A stretch of DNA of 64,000 bases from Novosphingobium sp. ST904 (GCF_001298105.1 NZ_LGJH01000162.1:62001-126000), one strand, 5' to 3'. Shown: positions 34,782 through 44,634, counted from the first letter of the stretch. Numbers and translations are program-made. Notes: generated by a model not told the origin, from the sequence alone.

Positions 34782-37400
34782 TTAAGACTCCGTGCCTGCC
34801 TCTCGCTTGAGATCGTAGAGGATTTCCAGCGCATCGCGCGGGCTCAGGGCATCGATATCCATGTCGCGCAGCTTGTCGCGCAGGGCGTCGCACTGTTCCT
34901 CGTGCGCGTCCTGCGCCGCGGCGAACAGGGGCAGGTCGCCAAGCCCCGCCGCGAGGCCGCCGGTTTCCGCGCGGCCCTTCTCCAGCTTTTCCAGCACCGA
35001 CTTGGCCCTGCTGATGACCTTGGGCGGCACCCCGGCAAGGCGCGCCACGGCAAGGCCGTAGCTGCGATCCGCCGGACCTTCGGCCAGTTCGTGCAGCAGC
35101 ACCAGATCGCCCTTCCACTCCCGCGCGCGGACGTGATGCAGCGAAAGCGCCTCGCAGGTTTCGCCGAGCCGCGCCATCTCGTGATAGTGCGTCGCGAAGA
35201 GGCAGCGGCAACGGTTGGTTTCGTGAACGGCTTCCGCCACGGCCCAGGCCAGCGCAAGCCCGTCGTAAGTCGAAGTGCCGCGCCCCACTTCATCGAGGAT
35301 GACGAAGCTGCGGTCGGTCGCCTGCGCGAGGATGGCGGCGGTCTCCACCATCTCGACCATGAAGGTCGAGCGCCCGCGCGCAAGATTGTCGGACGCACCA
35401 ACGCGGCTGAACAGGCGGTCCACCATGCCGATCCGCGCCGATTTGGCCGGTACGAAACCGCCCGCCTGCGCCAGCAGCACGATCAGCGCGTTCTGGCGCA
35501 GGAAGGTGGACTTACCGCCCATGTTGGGGCCGCCGATCAGCCAGAGCCGGTCATGGCTGGCGAGCCGGCAGTCGTTGGCGACGAAGCGCTCGCCCTGCAC
35601 TTTCAGCGCGGCCTCGACCACCGGATGGCGGCCGCCTTCGATGTCCAGCGAGATGCCGTCCACGACCACGGGCCGCGTCCATCCACCTTCGGCGGCGCGC
35701 TCGGCCTGTCCCGCCGCCACGTCGATACGGGCGAGCGCGGCGGCGGTGCGGGCGATGGCATGGCGCGCGGCCACGGCCTGCGCCACCAGTCCCTCGAAAT
35801 GCGCTTCCTCGGCGGCGAGCGCATGGGCGCCCGCCTCGGTGATGCGGCTGGCTTCCTCATGCAGGGCCAGCGCATTGAAGCGCATGGCACCCGCCATGGT
35901 CTGGCGGTGCGAGAAGCCGCTGTCCGGCTCCAGCAGCTTGTCGGCATGGCGCTGCGGCACTTCGATGAAGTAGCCGAGCACGTTGTTGTGCTTGATCTTG
36001 AGCGCGGCCACGCCGGTCTGCTCGCGGTACTTCGCCTCCAGCGCGGCGATGGCGCGGCGGGCATTGCCCGAAGTGACGCGCAGTTCGTCAAGGGCGGCAT
36101 CGTAGCCGCTGGCGATATAGCCGCCCTGTCCGCGCTCGGTCGGCGGGGTTTCCACCAGCGCCCGCCCGAAGTGATCGACCAGCGCCGCGTGCCCGCCGAG
36201 GTCCGGCATCAGCCGGTCCAGCAGCACCGGCAACCCTACCATGGGCGCCAGCCGCTCGCCGATCCGGCGCGCACCGGAAAGACCGTCGCGAAGCTGGCCC
36301 AGATCGCGCGGACTGCCACGGCCCGCCACCACGCGGCCCAGCGCGCGGCCAACGTCCGGCAGCGCCCGCAGCGCCGCGCGCATGTCTTCGCGCAGCAGGG
36401 CGTCGTCGTGCAGCCATTCGACCAGTTCCAGCCGCTCGGCAATCGCATGGCGATCGGTCAGCGGGGCGGAGAGGTCCTCGGCGAGCTGGCGCGCACCGGC
36501 GCCCGTCACGCAGCGGTCGATCGCCTCGACAAGGCTGCCCTTGCGGCCGCCTTGCGAGGATTCGAGGATTTCGAGACTGGCGCGCGTCGCCTCGTCCATC
36601 GCCAGCGCCGCGTCCCCGCTGCGCGCCTCGGGCGGCAGCAGCAGCGGCAGCTTGCCCCGGCCGACATGGTCGAGATAGGCGATCAGCCCGCCCGCCGCCG
36701 CCAGCATGGCGCGGGTGAACGTGCCAAAGCCGTCAAGCGTGGCGACGCCGTGGACCAGCTTCAGCCGCTCGTCCCCGCCATCGGAGGAGAACTCGTGGCC
36801 CGAACGCGGGATCGCGCCGTCGGGCGCCAGTTCCCAGCCTTCGGGCACGACCAGTTCGCGTGCCCCCAGCCGCGCCAGCGCCGCGCCCAGCCGGTCGGGC
36901 GGGCACTCTTCCAGTTCCATGCGCCCGGTGGAAATGTCGCAGGCCGCCACCCCCACCACGCCGCGCAGTTCGCAGGCCGCCGCCAGCACGTTGGCCCGGC
37001 GCGGTTCGAGCAGCGATTCCTCGGTCAGCGTGCCCGCGGTGACGAAGCGCACGATATCGCGCGTGACCAGAGCCTTGGAGCCGCCGCGCTTCTTCGCCTC
37101 GGCCGGGGTTTCGGTCTGCTCGGCTATCGCCACGCGGCAACCTGCCTTGATCAGGCGGGCAAGGTAGCCCTCCGCGGCATGGACCGGCACGCCGCACATC
37201 GGGATCGGCTGGCCGCCGTGCTCGCCCCGCGTGGTAAGTGCAATGTCGAGAACCTGGCTTGCGGTTTTCGCATCCTCGAAGAACAGCTCGAAGAAATCGC
37301 CCATTCGGTAGAACAACAGGCAATCCCCCGCCACCTCGCGCAAGGCAAGGTACTGGGCCATCATCGGGGTCGTGCCCGTCTTCTCCGGAATACCGCTCAT
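34782..37400 (-). CDS. mutS: DNA mismatch repair protein MutS
   Basis: 872 residues, full length. Domain I has the mismatch-reading Phe-x-Glu in GDFFELF (residues 34-40); the connector, lever and clamp domains follow; and the ATPase has Walker A GGPNMGGKST near residues 622-631, a Walker B FVILDEVGRGTSTYDG and the ABC-like signature. The C-terminal tail with ALSPRDALEILYDLK is the dimer or beta-clamp-binding region. It recognises mispairs and recruits MutL. It stands alone on the minus strand and is divergent from the malic enzyme gene. Confidence 0.98.
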   Translation of the reverse strand: MSGIPEKTGTTPMMAQYLALREVAGDCLLFYRMGDFFELFFEDAKTASQVLDIALTTRGEHGGQPIPMCGVPVHAAEGYLARLIKAGCRVAIAEQTETPAEAKKRGGSKALVTRDIVRFVTAGTLTEESLLEPRRANVLAAACELRGVVGVAACDISTGRMELEECPPDRLGAALARLGARELVVPEGWELAPDGAIPRSGHEFSSDGGDERLKLVHGVATLDGFGTFTRAMLAAAGGLIAYLDHVGRGKLPLLLPPEARSGDAALAMDEATRASLEILESSQGGRKGSLVEAIDRCVTGAGARQLAEDLSAPLTDRHAIAERLELVEWLHDDALLREDMRAALRALPDVGRALGRVVAGRGSPRDLGQLRDGLSGARRIGERLAPMVGLPVLLDRLMPDLGGHAALVDHFGRALVETPPTERGQGGYIASGYDAALDELRVTSGNARRAIAALEAKYREQTGVAALKIKHNNVLGYFIEVPQRHADKLLEPDSGFSHRQTMAGAMRFNALALHEEASRITEAGAHALAAEEAHFEGLVAQAVAARHAIARTAAALARIDVAAGQAERAAEGGWTRPVVVDGISLDIEGGRHPVVEAALKVQGERFVANDCRLASHDRLWLIGGPNMGGKSTFLRQNALIVLLAQAGGFVPAKSARIGMVDRLFSRVGASDNLARGRSTFMVEMVETAAILAQATDRSFVILDEVGRGTSTYDGLALAWAVAEAVHETNRCRCLFATHYHEMARLGETCEALSLHHVRAREWKGDLVLLHELAEGPADRSYGLAVARLAGVPPKVISRAKSVLEKLEKGRAETGGLAAGLGDLPLFAAAQDAHEEQCDALRDKLRDMDIDALSPRDALEILYDLKREAGTES

Positions 37401-37514
37401 GGCCCAGAGCGTTAGCCCTGTGGTTCCCCTGTTGTGAAGCGTGTCTGGCGTGCCTTTCCCCTATCGCGTGGCGAGAACATTCGTTAGGGCCGCTTCCAAA
37501 TCGGGAGAAATCGC

Positions 37515-39780
37515 TTGTCCGACAAAGCCAAGATCCAGTTCACCGAGCGCGAAGCGCTGTTCTATCACAACACGATCCGCCCCGGTAAGATCGAGATCAT
37601 TGCGTCGAAGCCCATGGCCACGCAACGCGACCTCAGCCTTGCCTATTCCCCCGGCGTGGCCGTTCCGGTCCAGGCGATCGCCGACGATCCCGCCACCGCC
37701 TACGACTATACCGCCAAGGGCAACCTCGTTGCGGTGATCTCGAACGGCACCGCGATCCTGGGCATGGGCAACCTCGGCGCGCTGGCGTCGAAGCCGGTGA
37801 TGGAAGGCAAGGCCGTGCTGTTCAAGCGCTTCGCCGACGTCGATTCCATCGACATCGAGCTGGCCAGCGAGGATACCGACGCCCTGATCGAGGCCATCGC
37901 CATGATGGAGCCGAGCTTCGGCGGCATCAACCTCGAGGATATCAAGGCACCCGAATGCTTCATCATCGAGCAGGCCCTGCGCGAACGGATGAACATCCCG
38001 GTCATGCACGACGACCAGCACGGCACCGCGATCATCGCCGCCGCCGGCCTGATCAACGCCTGCCTCATCACCGGGCGTGACCTCAAGGACGTGAAGGTCG
38101 TGGTCAACGGCGCCGGCGCCTCGGCGCTGGCCTGCACCGCGCTTATCAAGTCGATCGGCGTGCGCCACGAGAACGTGACCGTCTGCGACCGTACCGGCGT
38201 GATCTATCGCGGCCGCGAGACCGGCATGGATCAGTGGAAGAGCGCGCACGCGATCGACACGCCGCACCGCACCCTGGAAGAGGCGCTGGTCGGCGCCGAC
38301 GTGTTCCTCGGCCTTTCCGCCGCCGGTGCGCTCAAGCCCGAATACGTGAAGAAGATGGCCGAACAGCCGATCATCTTCGCGATGGCCAACCCCGATCCCG
38401 AGATCACCCCGCCCGATGCCAAGGCCGTGCGCCCCCGATGCGATCGTGGCCACCGGCCTTCGGACTATCCGAACCAGGTGAACAACGTGCTCGGCTTCCC
38501 CTTCATCTTCCGCGGCGCGCTGGACGTCCATGCCACCGCGATCAACGAAGAGATGAAGATCGCCGCCGCCAACGCCATCGCCGAACTGGCCCGCGAACAG
38601 GTCCACGAAGACGTGGCCGCCGCTTACGGCGGTGAAACCCAGCAGTTCGGGCGCGACTATATCATCCCCGCGCCGTTCGACCCGCGCCTGATGGAAGTCG
38701 TACCGATGGCGGTCGCCCGCGCGGCGATGGAATCCGGCGTCGCCGGTCGCCCGATCGAGGACTTCGAAGCCTACCGCGACCAGCTCAAGGCGCGGCTCAA
38801 CCCGACGACCTCGGTGCTCACCCGCGTCTACGAGCAGGTCCGCGCCAATCCCAAGCGCGTGATCTTCGCCGAAGCGGACAACGAAGTGGTCCTGCGTGCA
38901 GCGATCCAGTACCGCGACTTCGGCTACGGCGAGCCCGTGCTGGTCGGCCGCACCCAGGTCATCCTCGACAAGATGGCCGAACTGGGCGTGCCCAACCCCG
39001 AAAGCTACCACATCGAGAATTCGATGGTGTCCGAGCACGTCGGCCCGATGGTGGAGATGCTCTACGAGCGCCTGAAGCGCCGCGGCTTCCTCCAGCGCGA
39101 CGTGCAGCGCATGGTCAATACCGACCGCAACATCTTCGCCTCCGGCCTGCTCAAGCTGGGCGTGGGCGATGCGCTCATCACCGGCATGACCCGCCCCTTC
39201 GCGCAGACCATGAAGGAAGTGCGCCGCGTGCTGGACCCGGCAACGGGCAAGCTGGCGTTCGGCATCCACATGCTGGTGGGCAAGAACCACACCGTGTTCA
39301 TGGCCGATACCACCATCAACGAACGCCCGAACGCCGAACAGCTCGCGGTGATCGCCAAGGAAACTGCCGCCGTCGCCCGCCGCCTGGGCCACGAACCGCG
39401 CGTCGCCTTCCTCAGCTACTCGACCTTCGGCAATCCCTCCGGCAAGTGGCTGGAGCAGACCCGCGAAGCCATCCGCATCCTCGACGAGGAAAAGCCGGAC
39501 TTCGAATACGAAGGCGAAATGGCGCCTGACGCCGCGCTCAACCCCAAGATCATGGCGCTTTATCCGTTCAGCCGCCTGTCGGCTCCGGCGAACGTGCTGA
39601 TCATGCCGGGCCTGCAGTCCGCCAATATCTCGGCCAAGCTGCTCAAGGAAATCGGCGGCACGACGTCGATCGGCCCGATGCTGCTGGGCGCGGAAAAGCC
39701 GGTGCAGATCGTGCCGATGACCGCGCTGGCGCGACGTGCTGACGCTGGCCGTGCTCGCGGCGGCCGGTATCGCCGGATAA
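37515..39780 (+). CDS. maeB: NADP-dependent malic enzyme with phosphotransacetylase-like domain (frameshifts in this sequence)
   Basis: About 755 residues from TTG 37515 (GGGAGA site). The malic part carries LSLAYSPGVAVP, the metal site MHDDQHGTAIIAAA and the NAD(P) loop VVVNGAGASALACTAL; the second half, from about residue 430, is a phosphate acetyl/butyryltransferase-like domain with regulatory rather than enzymatic role in this family. The enzyme turns malate into pyruvate. Between 38432 and 38460 an extra C and a missing G garble about ten residues that should read RPDAIVATGRSDYPNQ. Near 39731 a lost base spoils the end, which should read SDVLTLAVLAAAGIAG and stop at 39778-39780. All look like sequence errors. 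Confidence 0.95.
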
Positions 39781-39785
39781 CATCG

Positions 39786-39826
39786 AAAAAGGGGCGCCCG
39801 GATCATGTCCGGACGCCCCTTTTTTC
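39786..39826 (+). terminator. Rho-independent terminator after the malic enzyme gene
   Basis: AAAAAGGGGCG...CCGGA and TCCGG.CGCCCCTTTTTT form a long GC stem with a five-base loop, followed by six T residues. The A-tract on the other side would also allow termination from the right. Confidence 0.92.
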
Positions 39827-39836
39827 CCAGAGATGC

Positions 39837-39865
39837 CGCCGTCCCGGACCTGATCCGGGGCGGCG
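39837..39865. repeat. REP-like inverted repeat between malic enzyme and trmB
   Basis: A 12-bp stem with one G-T pair centred on CCGGACCTGATCCGG, followed by TTTCTTTT. The core resembles the CCGGA-N5-TCCGG dispersed repeats common in alphaproteobacteria. It lies eleven bases past the intrinsic terminator and may be a second terminator for the same side. Confidence 0.5.
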
Positions 39866-39884
39866 TTTCTTTTGGGCCTGACGC

Positions 39885-40601
39885 TTACTTGCGCCGATAG
39901 CGGAAATACCAGACCTCGTGCCCGTAGACGGTGCGCGCCTTGTTCTCGTAGCGCGTCTCCGGCCAGCCGCCCGGACGGACCTGGAAGTCCTGCGGTTTCT
40001 CGCAAAGCCACTCGAACTGGTCGGTATGGCGCTGCATCACCATCAGCGCGTGGCGCACGTAGACCGCGTGGTCCGTGCCGAAACGGAACTCGCCGCCGGG
40101 CTTCAGCTTGGCCGCGAACATGTCCACCGGGCCATCGTTCATCATGCGCCGCTTGGCATGGCGCGCCTTGGGCCAGGGGTCCGGGTGCAGCAGGTAGAGG
40201 AACGAGAGCGAACCGTCGGGAATGCGCGAAAGCACTTCCAGCGCATCGCCGTGATGAATGCGCACATTGCCGAGCGGCGTGCTGGCGCCGTTGTCTCCGG
40301 CAACATGGGTGAGCGCCTGGGCGACACCGTTGATGAAGGGTTCGGCGCCGATGAAGCCGTGGTTGGGCAGCATGTCCGCCCGGCCCGCCATATGTTCGCC
40401 GCCGCCGAAGCCGATCTCGAAATGCATCGGGCGATCGTCGCCGAACAGCAGGTCGGAGGTGACCGGACCTTCGAGGGGAACCGCGATTCGCGGGAGCAGG
40501 TTGTCGACCAGCGCCTGCTGGCCAGCGCGCAGGGGCTTGCCCTTGGCGCGGCCGTAGAGGCGGTTGAGCGTGGTCGGATCGCCGGGTTTGTGAGCCGTCA
40601 T
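39885..40601 (-). CDS. trmB: tRNA (guanosine(46)-N7)-methyltransferase
   Basis: 238 residues from ATG 40601; a GTG six codons upstream is a weaker choice. The SAM site is IGFGGGEHMAG (near residues 66-76), and the family motif LHPDPWPKARHAKRRMMND with catalytic residues follows near 137-155; FRFGTDHAVYV and TRYENKA close the active site. It methylates G46 in the tRNA variable loop. It lies downstream of ctrA on the same strand, but a 240-base gap with a hairpin separates them. Confidence 0.96.
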   Translation of the reverse strand: MTAHKPGDPTTLNRLYGRAKGKPLRAGQQALVDNLLPRIAVPLEGPVTSDLLFGDDRPMHFEIGFGGGEHMAGRADMLPNHGFIGAEPFINGVAQALTHVAGDNGASTPLGNVRIHHGDALEVLSRIPDGSLSFLYLLHPDPWPKARHAKRRMMNDGPVDMFAAKLKPGGEFRFGTDHAVYVRHALMVMQRHTDQFEWLCEKPQDFQVRPGGWPETRYENKARTVYGHEVWYFRYRRK

Positions 40602-40763
40602 GGCGCGGGGCACTGGCACCGTTGCCCGGCAAGGTCAACGTGGGACCCGCCGCTACGGCCCCACTCGCGCCGATTTCCCGGCGACGGAGACGGAACCGGG
40701 CCTGTTCTCAGCCCCCTTCGCCGCGCGAAGAGGGAACCTGAAGGCCGCAAGCCTCGAAAGCGA

Positions 40764-40793
40764 AACGGCCCGCCCCCGGAAGGGCAGGCCGCT
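40764..40793 (-). terminator. Probable terminator after ctrA
   Basis: On the minus strand CGGCCTGCCC and GGGCGGGCCG form an imperfect GC stem followed by TTTCGCTTTCG, about 50 bases after the ctrA stop. The rest of 40602-40844 holds no recognisable gene. Confidence 0.5.
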
Positions 40794-40844
40794 TTGTTCC
40801 CGCATCAGTTACGCACGCGCCCCTATGTTTAGAGGCGGGTCGGT

Positions 40845-41540
40845 TCAGGCGACGTCCTGAAGCTCGTCCGGGTCGCGCAGCACATAGCCGCGGCCCCAGA
40901 CCGTCTCGATGTAGTTGGCGCCGCCGCAGGCATGGGCCAGCTTCTTGCGCAGCTTGCAGATGAAGACGTCGATGATCTTGAGTTCGGGTTCGTCCATGCC
41001 GCCGTAAAGGTGGTTGAGGAACATTTCCTTGGTCAGCGTGGTGCCCTTGCGCAGCGAGAGCAGCTCCAGCATGGCATATTCCTTGCCGGTCAGATGCACG
41101 CGGGCGCTGTCGACCTCGACGGTCTTGGCGTCGAGGTTGACGACCAGCTTGCCGGTGCGGATGACCGACTGCGAATGGCCCTTCGAGCGGCGAACCACGG
41201 CGTGAATGCGCGCGATCAGTTCTTCGCGGTGGAAGGGCTTGGTCACATAGTCGTCGGCGCCGAAGCCGAACGAGCGGACCTTCGAATCCATTTCCGAGAT
41301 GCCCGAAAGGATCAGCACCGGCGTCTGCACCTTGGCGACGCGCAGCTTCTTGAGCACGTCATAGCCGTGCATGTCGGGCAGGTTGAGGTCGAGCAGGATG
41401 ATGTCGTAATCGTAGAGCTTGCCGAGATCGAGGCCTTCTTCGCCCAGATCCGTCGAATAGACGTTGAAGCCTTCGGCCGTCAGCATGAGCTCGATAGCCC
41501 GCGCGGTGGTCGGTTCATCCTCGATCAGCAGCACTCGCAT
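40845..41540 (-). CDS. ctrA: Cell-cycle response regulator CtrA
   Basis: 231 residues from ATG 41540. The receiver domain begins MRVLLIEDEPTTARAIELML, with the phospho-acceptor Asp51 in LLDLNLPDMHGYDVL and Lys-Pro at DDYVTKPFHREELIAR. The OmpR-type winged helix at the C-terminus holds HLTGKEYAMLELLSL, YGGMDEPELKIIDVFICKLR and TVWGRGYVL, hallmarks of CtrA among OmpR-type regulators. CtrA is the alphaproteobacterial master regulator of cell cycle and motility genes and binds TTAACC-type half-sites; three lie just upstream (41605-41637), suggesting autoregulation. Confidence 0.97.
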   Translation of the reverse strand: MRVLLIEDEPTTARAIELMLTAEGFNVYSTDLGEEGLDLGKLYDYDIILLDLNLPDMHGYDVLKKLRVAKVQTPVLILSGISEMDSKVRSFGFGADDYVTKPFHREELIARIHAVVRRSKGHSQSVIRTGKLVVNLDAKTVEVDSARVHLTGKEYAMLELLSLRKGTTLTKEMFLNHLYGGMDEPELKIIDVFICKLRKKLAHACGGANYIETVWGRGYVLRDPDELQDVA

Positions 41541-41604
41541 CGGAATTCCCTTTCGCCCCCGTCCTCTCGGCGCAAACCCCAGCCGGAACGGACATTTCCC
41601 TGTA

Positions 41605-41637
41605 TTAACCATAGGACCAATGAAGGTTAAAGGTTAA
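41605..41637. promoter_or_regulatory. CtrA half-sites upstream of ctrA
   Basis: TTAACCAT at 41605-41612 on the plus strand, and TTAACCTT twice on the minus strand (41630-41623 and 41637-41630, sharing one base), match the CtrA recognition half-site TTAACCAT. They stand 65-97 bases before the ctrA start codon, where autoregulatory sites would be expected. Confidence 0.6.
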
Positions 41638-41709
41638 TTTGCCGTAAATGGCGAAGCCCGGGACTTTTCAGAGCGATAGGAAACCGTCGCGCGTTAGGAT
41701 TAAATTTTC

Positions 41710-43128
41710 TCAAGGAGCACGGCCGGTCCCGATCCGGCGCCTGTGCCGACCGGCTGCCCCCCTGGGCGGCGTGGCAGCCTGCACCCGCATCTCTGGTGCC
41801 TTCAGGTGTCGTTCTGGTACGGTTGTGTCGATCCGCTTCAGGTAGCTCCAGAAGCCGCATTGCAGGCCGATCAGCATCAGGATGAAGGGCTGGAAAGCGA
41901 TGCCAACGAACAGCGATCCGATCAGGTAGACCACTTGCGCAAGCTGGAGCGCGATCGCCAGCGGCGCCACCCAGGCCTCGTCGGCACCGGTGCGTTTCCT
42001 CCAGCGGCGGCGGATCATCTCCATCTGCACCAGCCCGGTCAGTTGCAGCAGTATCCACAGGAAGAACCCCGGAAAACCCTGCTCTCCCAGCATTTCGAAA
42101 TAGCTCGAATGGAAGGCGCGCCCCTGCTCGACGACCGGCGTTCGCGTGACCGTCGTGCTGTTGCCCACCGTCTGCACGGAGACCGTATCGTAAGCCACCC
42201 TGCTCGCCATGCTGACCACGAAGCCGCCGCCCAGCGGATTGTGCTTCGCATAGTCCCAGGTCCAGCTCCACACCCCGAGACGGGTACCGGCGGACTGGTC
42301 GGACTGGTGGTTCTCGATCGTCCCCATGCGCGCCAGGAAAGAGGCCGGCAGGAACGGCAAGGCGACCATGACGGCCAGCGCCATTCCCCCCGCGATCAGC
42401 ACCTTGTGCCGGGCCGTTCGCAAGTAGAACAGGCATAGCACGCCCAGGCACACCAGCCCCGTCCGGGCCTGGGTTCCCACCGGAATCAGGGCACATGCAA
42501 AGATCAGCGCCGCCGCGAAAACACGCACGCGCCAGTCTGGCGGGAAGACCGTCCCGTACTTCGCCAGCCACAGGATGATGGGAATGATGGCGATCGCCAC
42601 GCAGGAAAGGATCGACCCTTCGTAGAGCCCGGTGTTGTTGTCCACGAAGATCCGCAAAGTGCCGTAGCCGCTGCCGCCAAGCGCGGTTTTCAGCCCTCCG
42701 TCGACGATCAGCGCGGCGGCGGACAGCACCATGACCAGCGCCACCGCCTCTATCCGCAACCGCGTTCGCAAGGTGAAAGGCAGGAAGATCGCGAAGACCA
42801 GCGCCTTCCAGACCCAGGCCCATTTCTCCTGCGCCTCCACCGGATAAACGGCCCGAAGCGTGCTTACCGCACAATAGAACAACAGCAGCGCCAGCAGGAT
42901 CTGGCGCCCGGTAATGCGCGAATCGCGCTTGTCGTCAAACAGAACCCAGCCGAGAAAGGCTGCGGCAAAGGCCATGAGCGAGACCGGAAAATGCGCCAGT
43001 ATCCCCCAGGAAATGACCTGCGGCGACACGATGTCGACATAGAGATAGCACAGCACCCAGAGAAACGGACGTTTGAGCCCCAGCAGGAGAAACCCGAGGA
43101 GAAAGCCGCTCAGCGCAAGATCAATCAT
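41710..43128 (-). CDS. Putative O-glycosylation ligase, exosortase A system-associated
   Basis: 472 residues from ATG 43128. About ten membrane helices and a large periplasmic loop (about residues 250-350) containing HSSYFEMLGEQGFPGF, the Wzy/O-antigen ligase-type signature, make this a member of the O-ligase-like proteins tied to PEP-CTERM/exosortase A loci. Near-terminal helices carry FEML and GLQCGFW. Such ligases attach sugars to lipid or protein acceptors outside the membrane. The start overlaps the stop of a small membrane protein gene by eight bases, and the exosortase A-associated glycosyltransferase diverges just upstream, which supports the call. The exosortase itself is not in this window. 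Confidence 0.88.
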   Translation of the reverse strand: MIDLALSGFLLGFLLLGLKRPFLWVLCYLYVDIVSPQVISWGILAHFPVSLMAFAAAFLGWVLFDDKRDSRITGRQILLALLLFYCAVSTLRAVYPVEAQEKWAWVWKALVFAIFLPFTLRTRLRIEAVALVMVLSAAALIVDGGLKTALGGSGYGTLRIFVDNNTGLYEGSILSCVAIAIIPIILWLAKYGTVFPPDWRVRVFAAALIFACALIPVGTQARTGLVCLGVLCLFYLRTARHKVLIAGGMALAVMVALPFLPASFLARMGTIENHQSDQSAGTRLGVWSWTWDYAKHNPLGGGFVVSMASRVAYDTVSVQTVGNSTTVTRTPVVEQGRAFHSSYFEMLGEQGFPGFFLWILLQLTGLVQMEMIRRRWRKRTGADEAWVAPLAIALQLAQVVYLIGSLFVGIAFQPFILMLIGLQCGFWSYLKRIDTTVPERHLKAPEMRVQAATPPRGAAGRHRRRIGTGRAP

Positions 43129-43327
43129 CGCCTGCCGCCTCTTGCGTGCCGCTCGAATCCGGGCTTCCGGCCCGGTCGTCCGCGCCGCCCCACTGCATCC
43201 CGCGGCGGACGATGCGGCGGCTTTTCTCCGCCCCGCCCTCCACGTCCAGTTCCGGCCGCCACAGCAGGCGCCAGGCGGCAAGCGCCAGCAGAGCGTGGCT
43301 CACGGCAAGGGCAAGGATGTCGACCAT
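43121..43327 (-). CDS. Small membrane protein overlapping the O-ligase gene
   Basis: 68 residues. The first half is a hydrophobic helix (VDILALAVSHALLALAAWRLLW, residues 2-23); the second is charged, KSRRIVRRGMQWGGADDRAG, ending GDD. Its stop TGA (43123-43121) lies inside the ligase start region, ATGATTGA, so translation is coupled. Function unknown; it may be a helper of the ligase or an unrelated small protein. Confidence 0.6.
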   Translation of the reverse strand: MVDILALAVSHALLALAAWRLLWRPELDVEGGAEKSRRIVRRGMQWGGADDRAGSPDSSGTQEAAGDD

Positions 43328-43393
43328 CGCTGCCGGGCCTAGCAGTACGGAGTTGACGCGGCGTTAAGCCTTGCAGGCATAGGAATTGCGACC

Positions 43394-44634
43394 ATGACCC
43401 GTGTTCTCCACGTCCTTGACCATTCGCTGCCGATGCACAGCGGCTACACCTTCCGGACCCGCGCGATCCTCAAGGCACAGGAAGCGATGGGCTTCGAGGT
43501 GCGCGGCGTGACAGGCCTGCGCCATACAGCGACTGGCCCCGATGTCGAGGAGGCGGACGGCCTCGTCTTCCACCGCACCCGTGGAAGTGCAAGCGGGCCC
43601 GCCGGGCTGCGCGAATGGCGCGAGATCGGGCTTTTCGCGCAGACCATCGAACAGGTGGTGCGCGAATGGCGCCCCGACGTGATCCACGCCCATTCCCCCT
43701 CGCTCAGCGGCGCCGCGCGTCGCGCGTCGCGCGCCGGCACGGCATCCCGCTGGTCTATGAAATCCGCGCATTCTGGGAGGATGCCGCCGTCGGCAACGGT
43801 ACCGGCGCCGAGGGTTCGCTGAAATACCGGCTGACCCGCGCCCTCGAAAACCGGGTCGTCGCCCGCGCCGATGCGATCGTGACGATCTGCGACGGCCTGC
43901 GCGCCGATCTCATCGCCCGGGGCGTTCCCACCGCGAAGATCACGAAAATGCCAAACGGCGTCGATCTGGAACTGTTCGGTACGCCGCCCGCGCGCGACAG
44001 GGCGCTGGCAGAGGAACTGGGCTTCGAAACCGATGGCCGCGCCTGCCCGGTGATCGGTTTCATCGGCAGTTTCTACGACTATGAAGGGGCTGACGACCTG
44101 ATCGCCGCCATGCCGCTGCTGCTGGAGAGACAACCTGACGCGCGGCTGCTCATGGTCGGCGGCGGCCCGCGCGAGGAGGCGCTGCGCGCTCAGGCGCTGG
44201 CCTCCCCGGCGGCGAAGGCAATCCGCTTCATCGGCCGGGTGCCTCACCATGAAGTCGAGCGCTATTACGCCCTGGCCGACATCATGGCCTATCCGCGCAA
44301 GAAAAGCCGCCTCACGGACCTCGTCACCCCGCTCAAGCCGCTCGAGGCCATGGCGCAGGGCAAGCTTGTCGCGGCCAGCGATGTCGGCGGGCACCGCGAA
44401 CTGGTGGACCACGGCGTGACCGGCACCCTGTTCGCGCCTGACGATCCGGCTGCCTGCGCGGCCGCTCTGGCGGGGTTGCTCGCACACCGCGAATCGTGGG
44501 AAGCCTGTCGCGAGGCCGGGCGCCGACATGTCCGGGAACGGCACGACTGGGCCGCCAATGCCCGTCGTTATCGAGACGTTTACCAAATGGTGGCACCTCT
44601 CGATGCTGAAAAAGGACTGGGAACCGCTGCCTGA
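43394..44634 (+). CDS. Exosortase A-associated glycosyltransferase, GT4-type (frameshift in this sequence)
   Basis: About 413 residues from ATG 43394. The N-terminal RVLHVLDHSLPMHSGYTFRT is the signature of the Daro_2409 family of glycosyltransferases found with exosortase A. The frame breaks between 43709 and 43725 in a GCGCGTCGCGC run, after which GIPLVYEIRAFWEDAAVG continues in another frame. The GT-B C-terminal domain has VIGFIGSFYDYEGADDLI, LMVGGGP and the E-x7-E motif within TPLKPLEAMAQGKLV. It probably adds a sugar to an exopolysaccharide intermediate. It diverges from the ligase and small-protein genes over 66 bases. The shift is probably an error. Confidence 0.9.
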
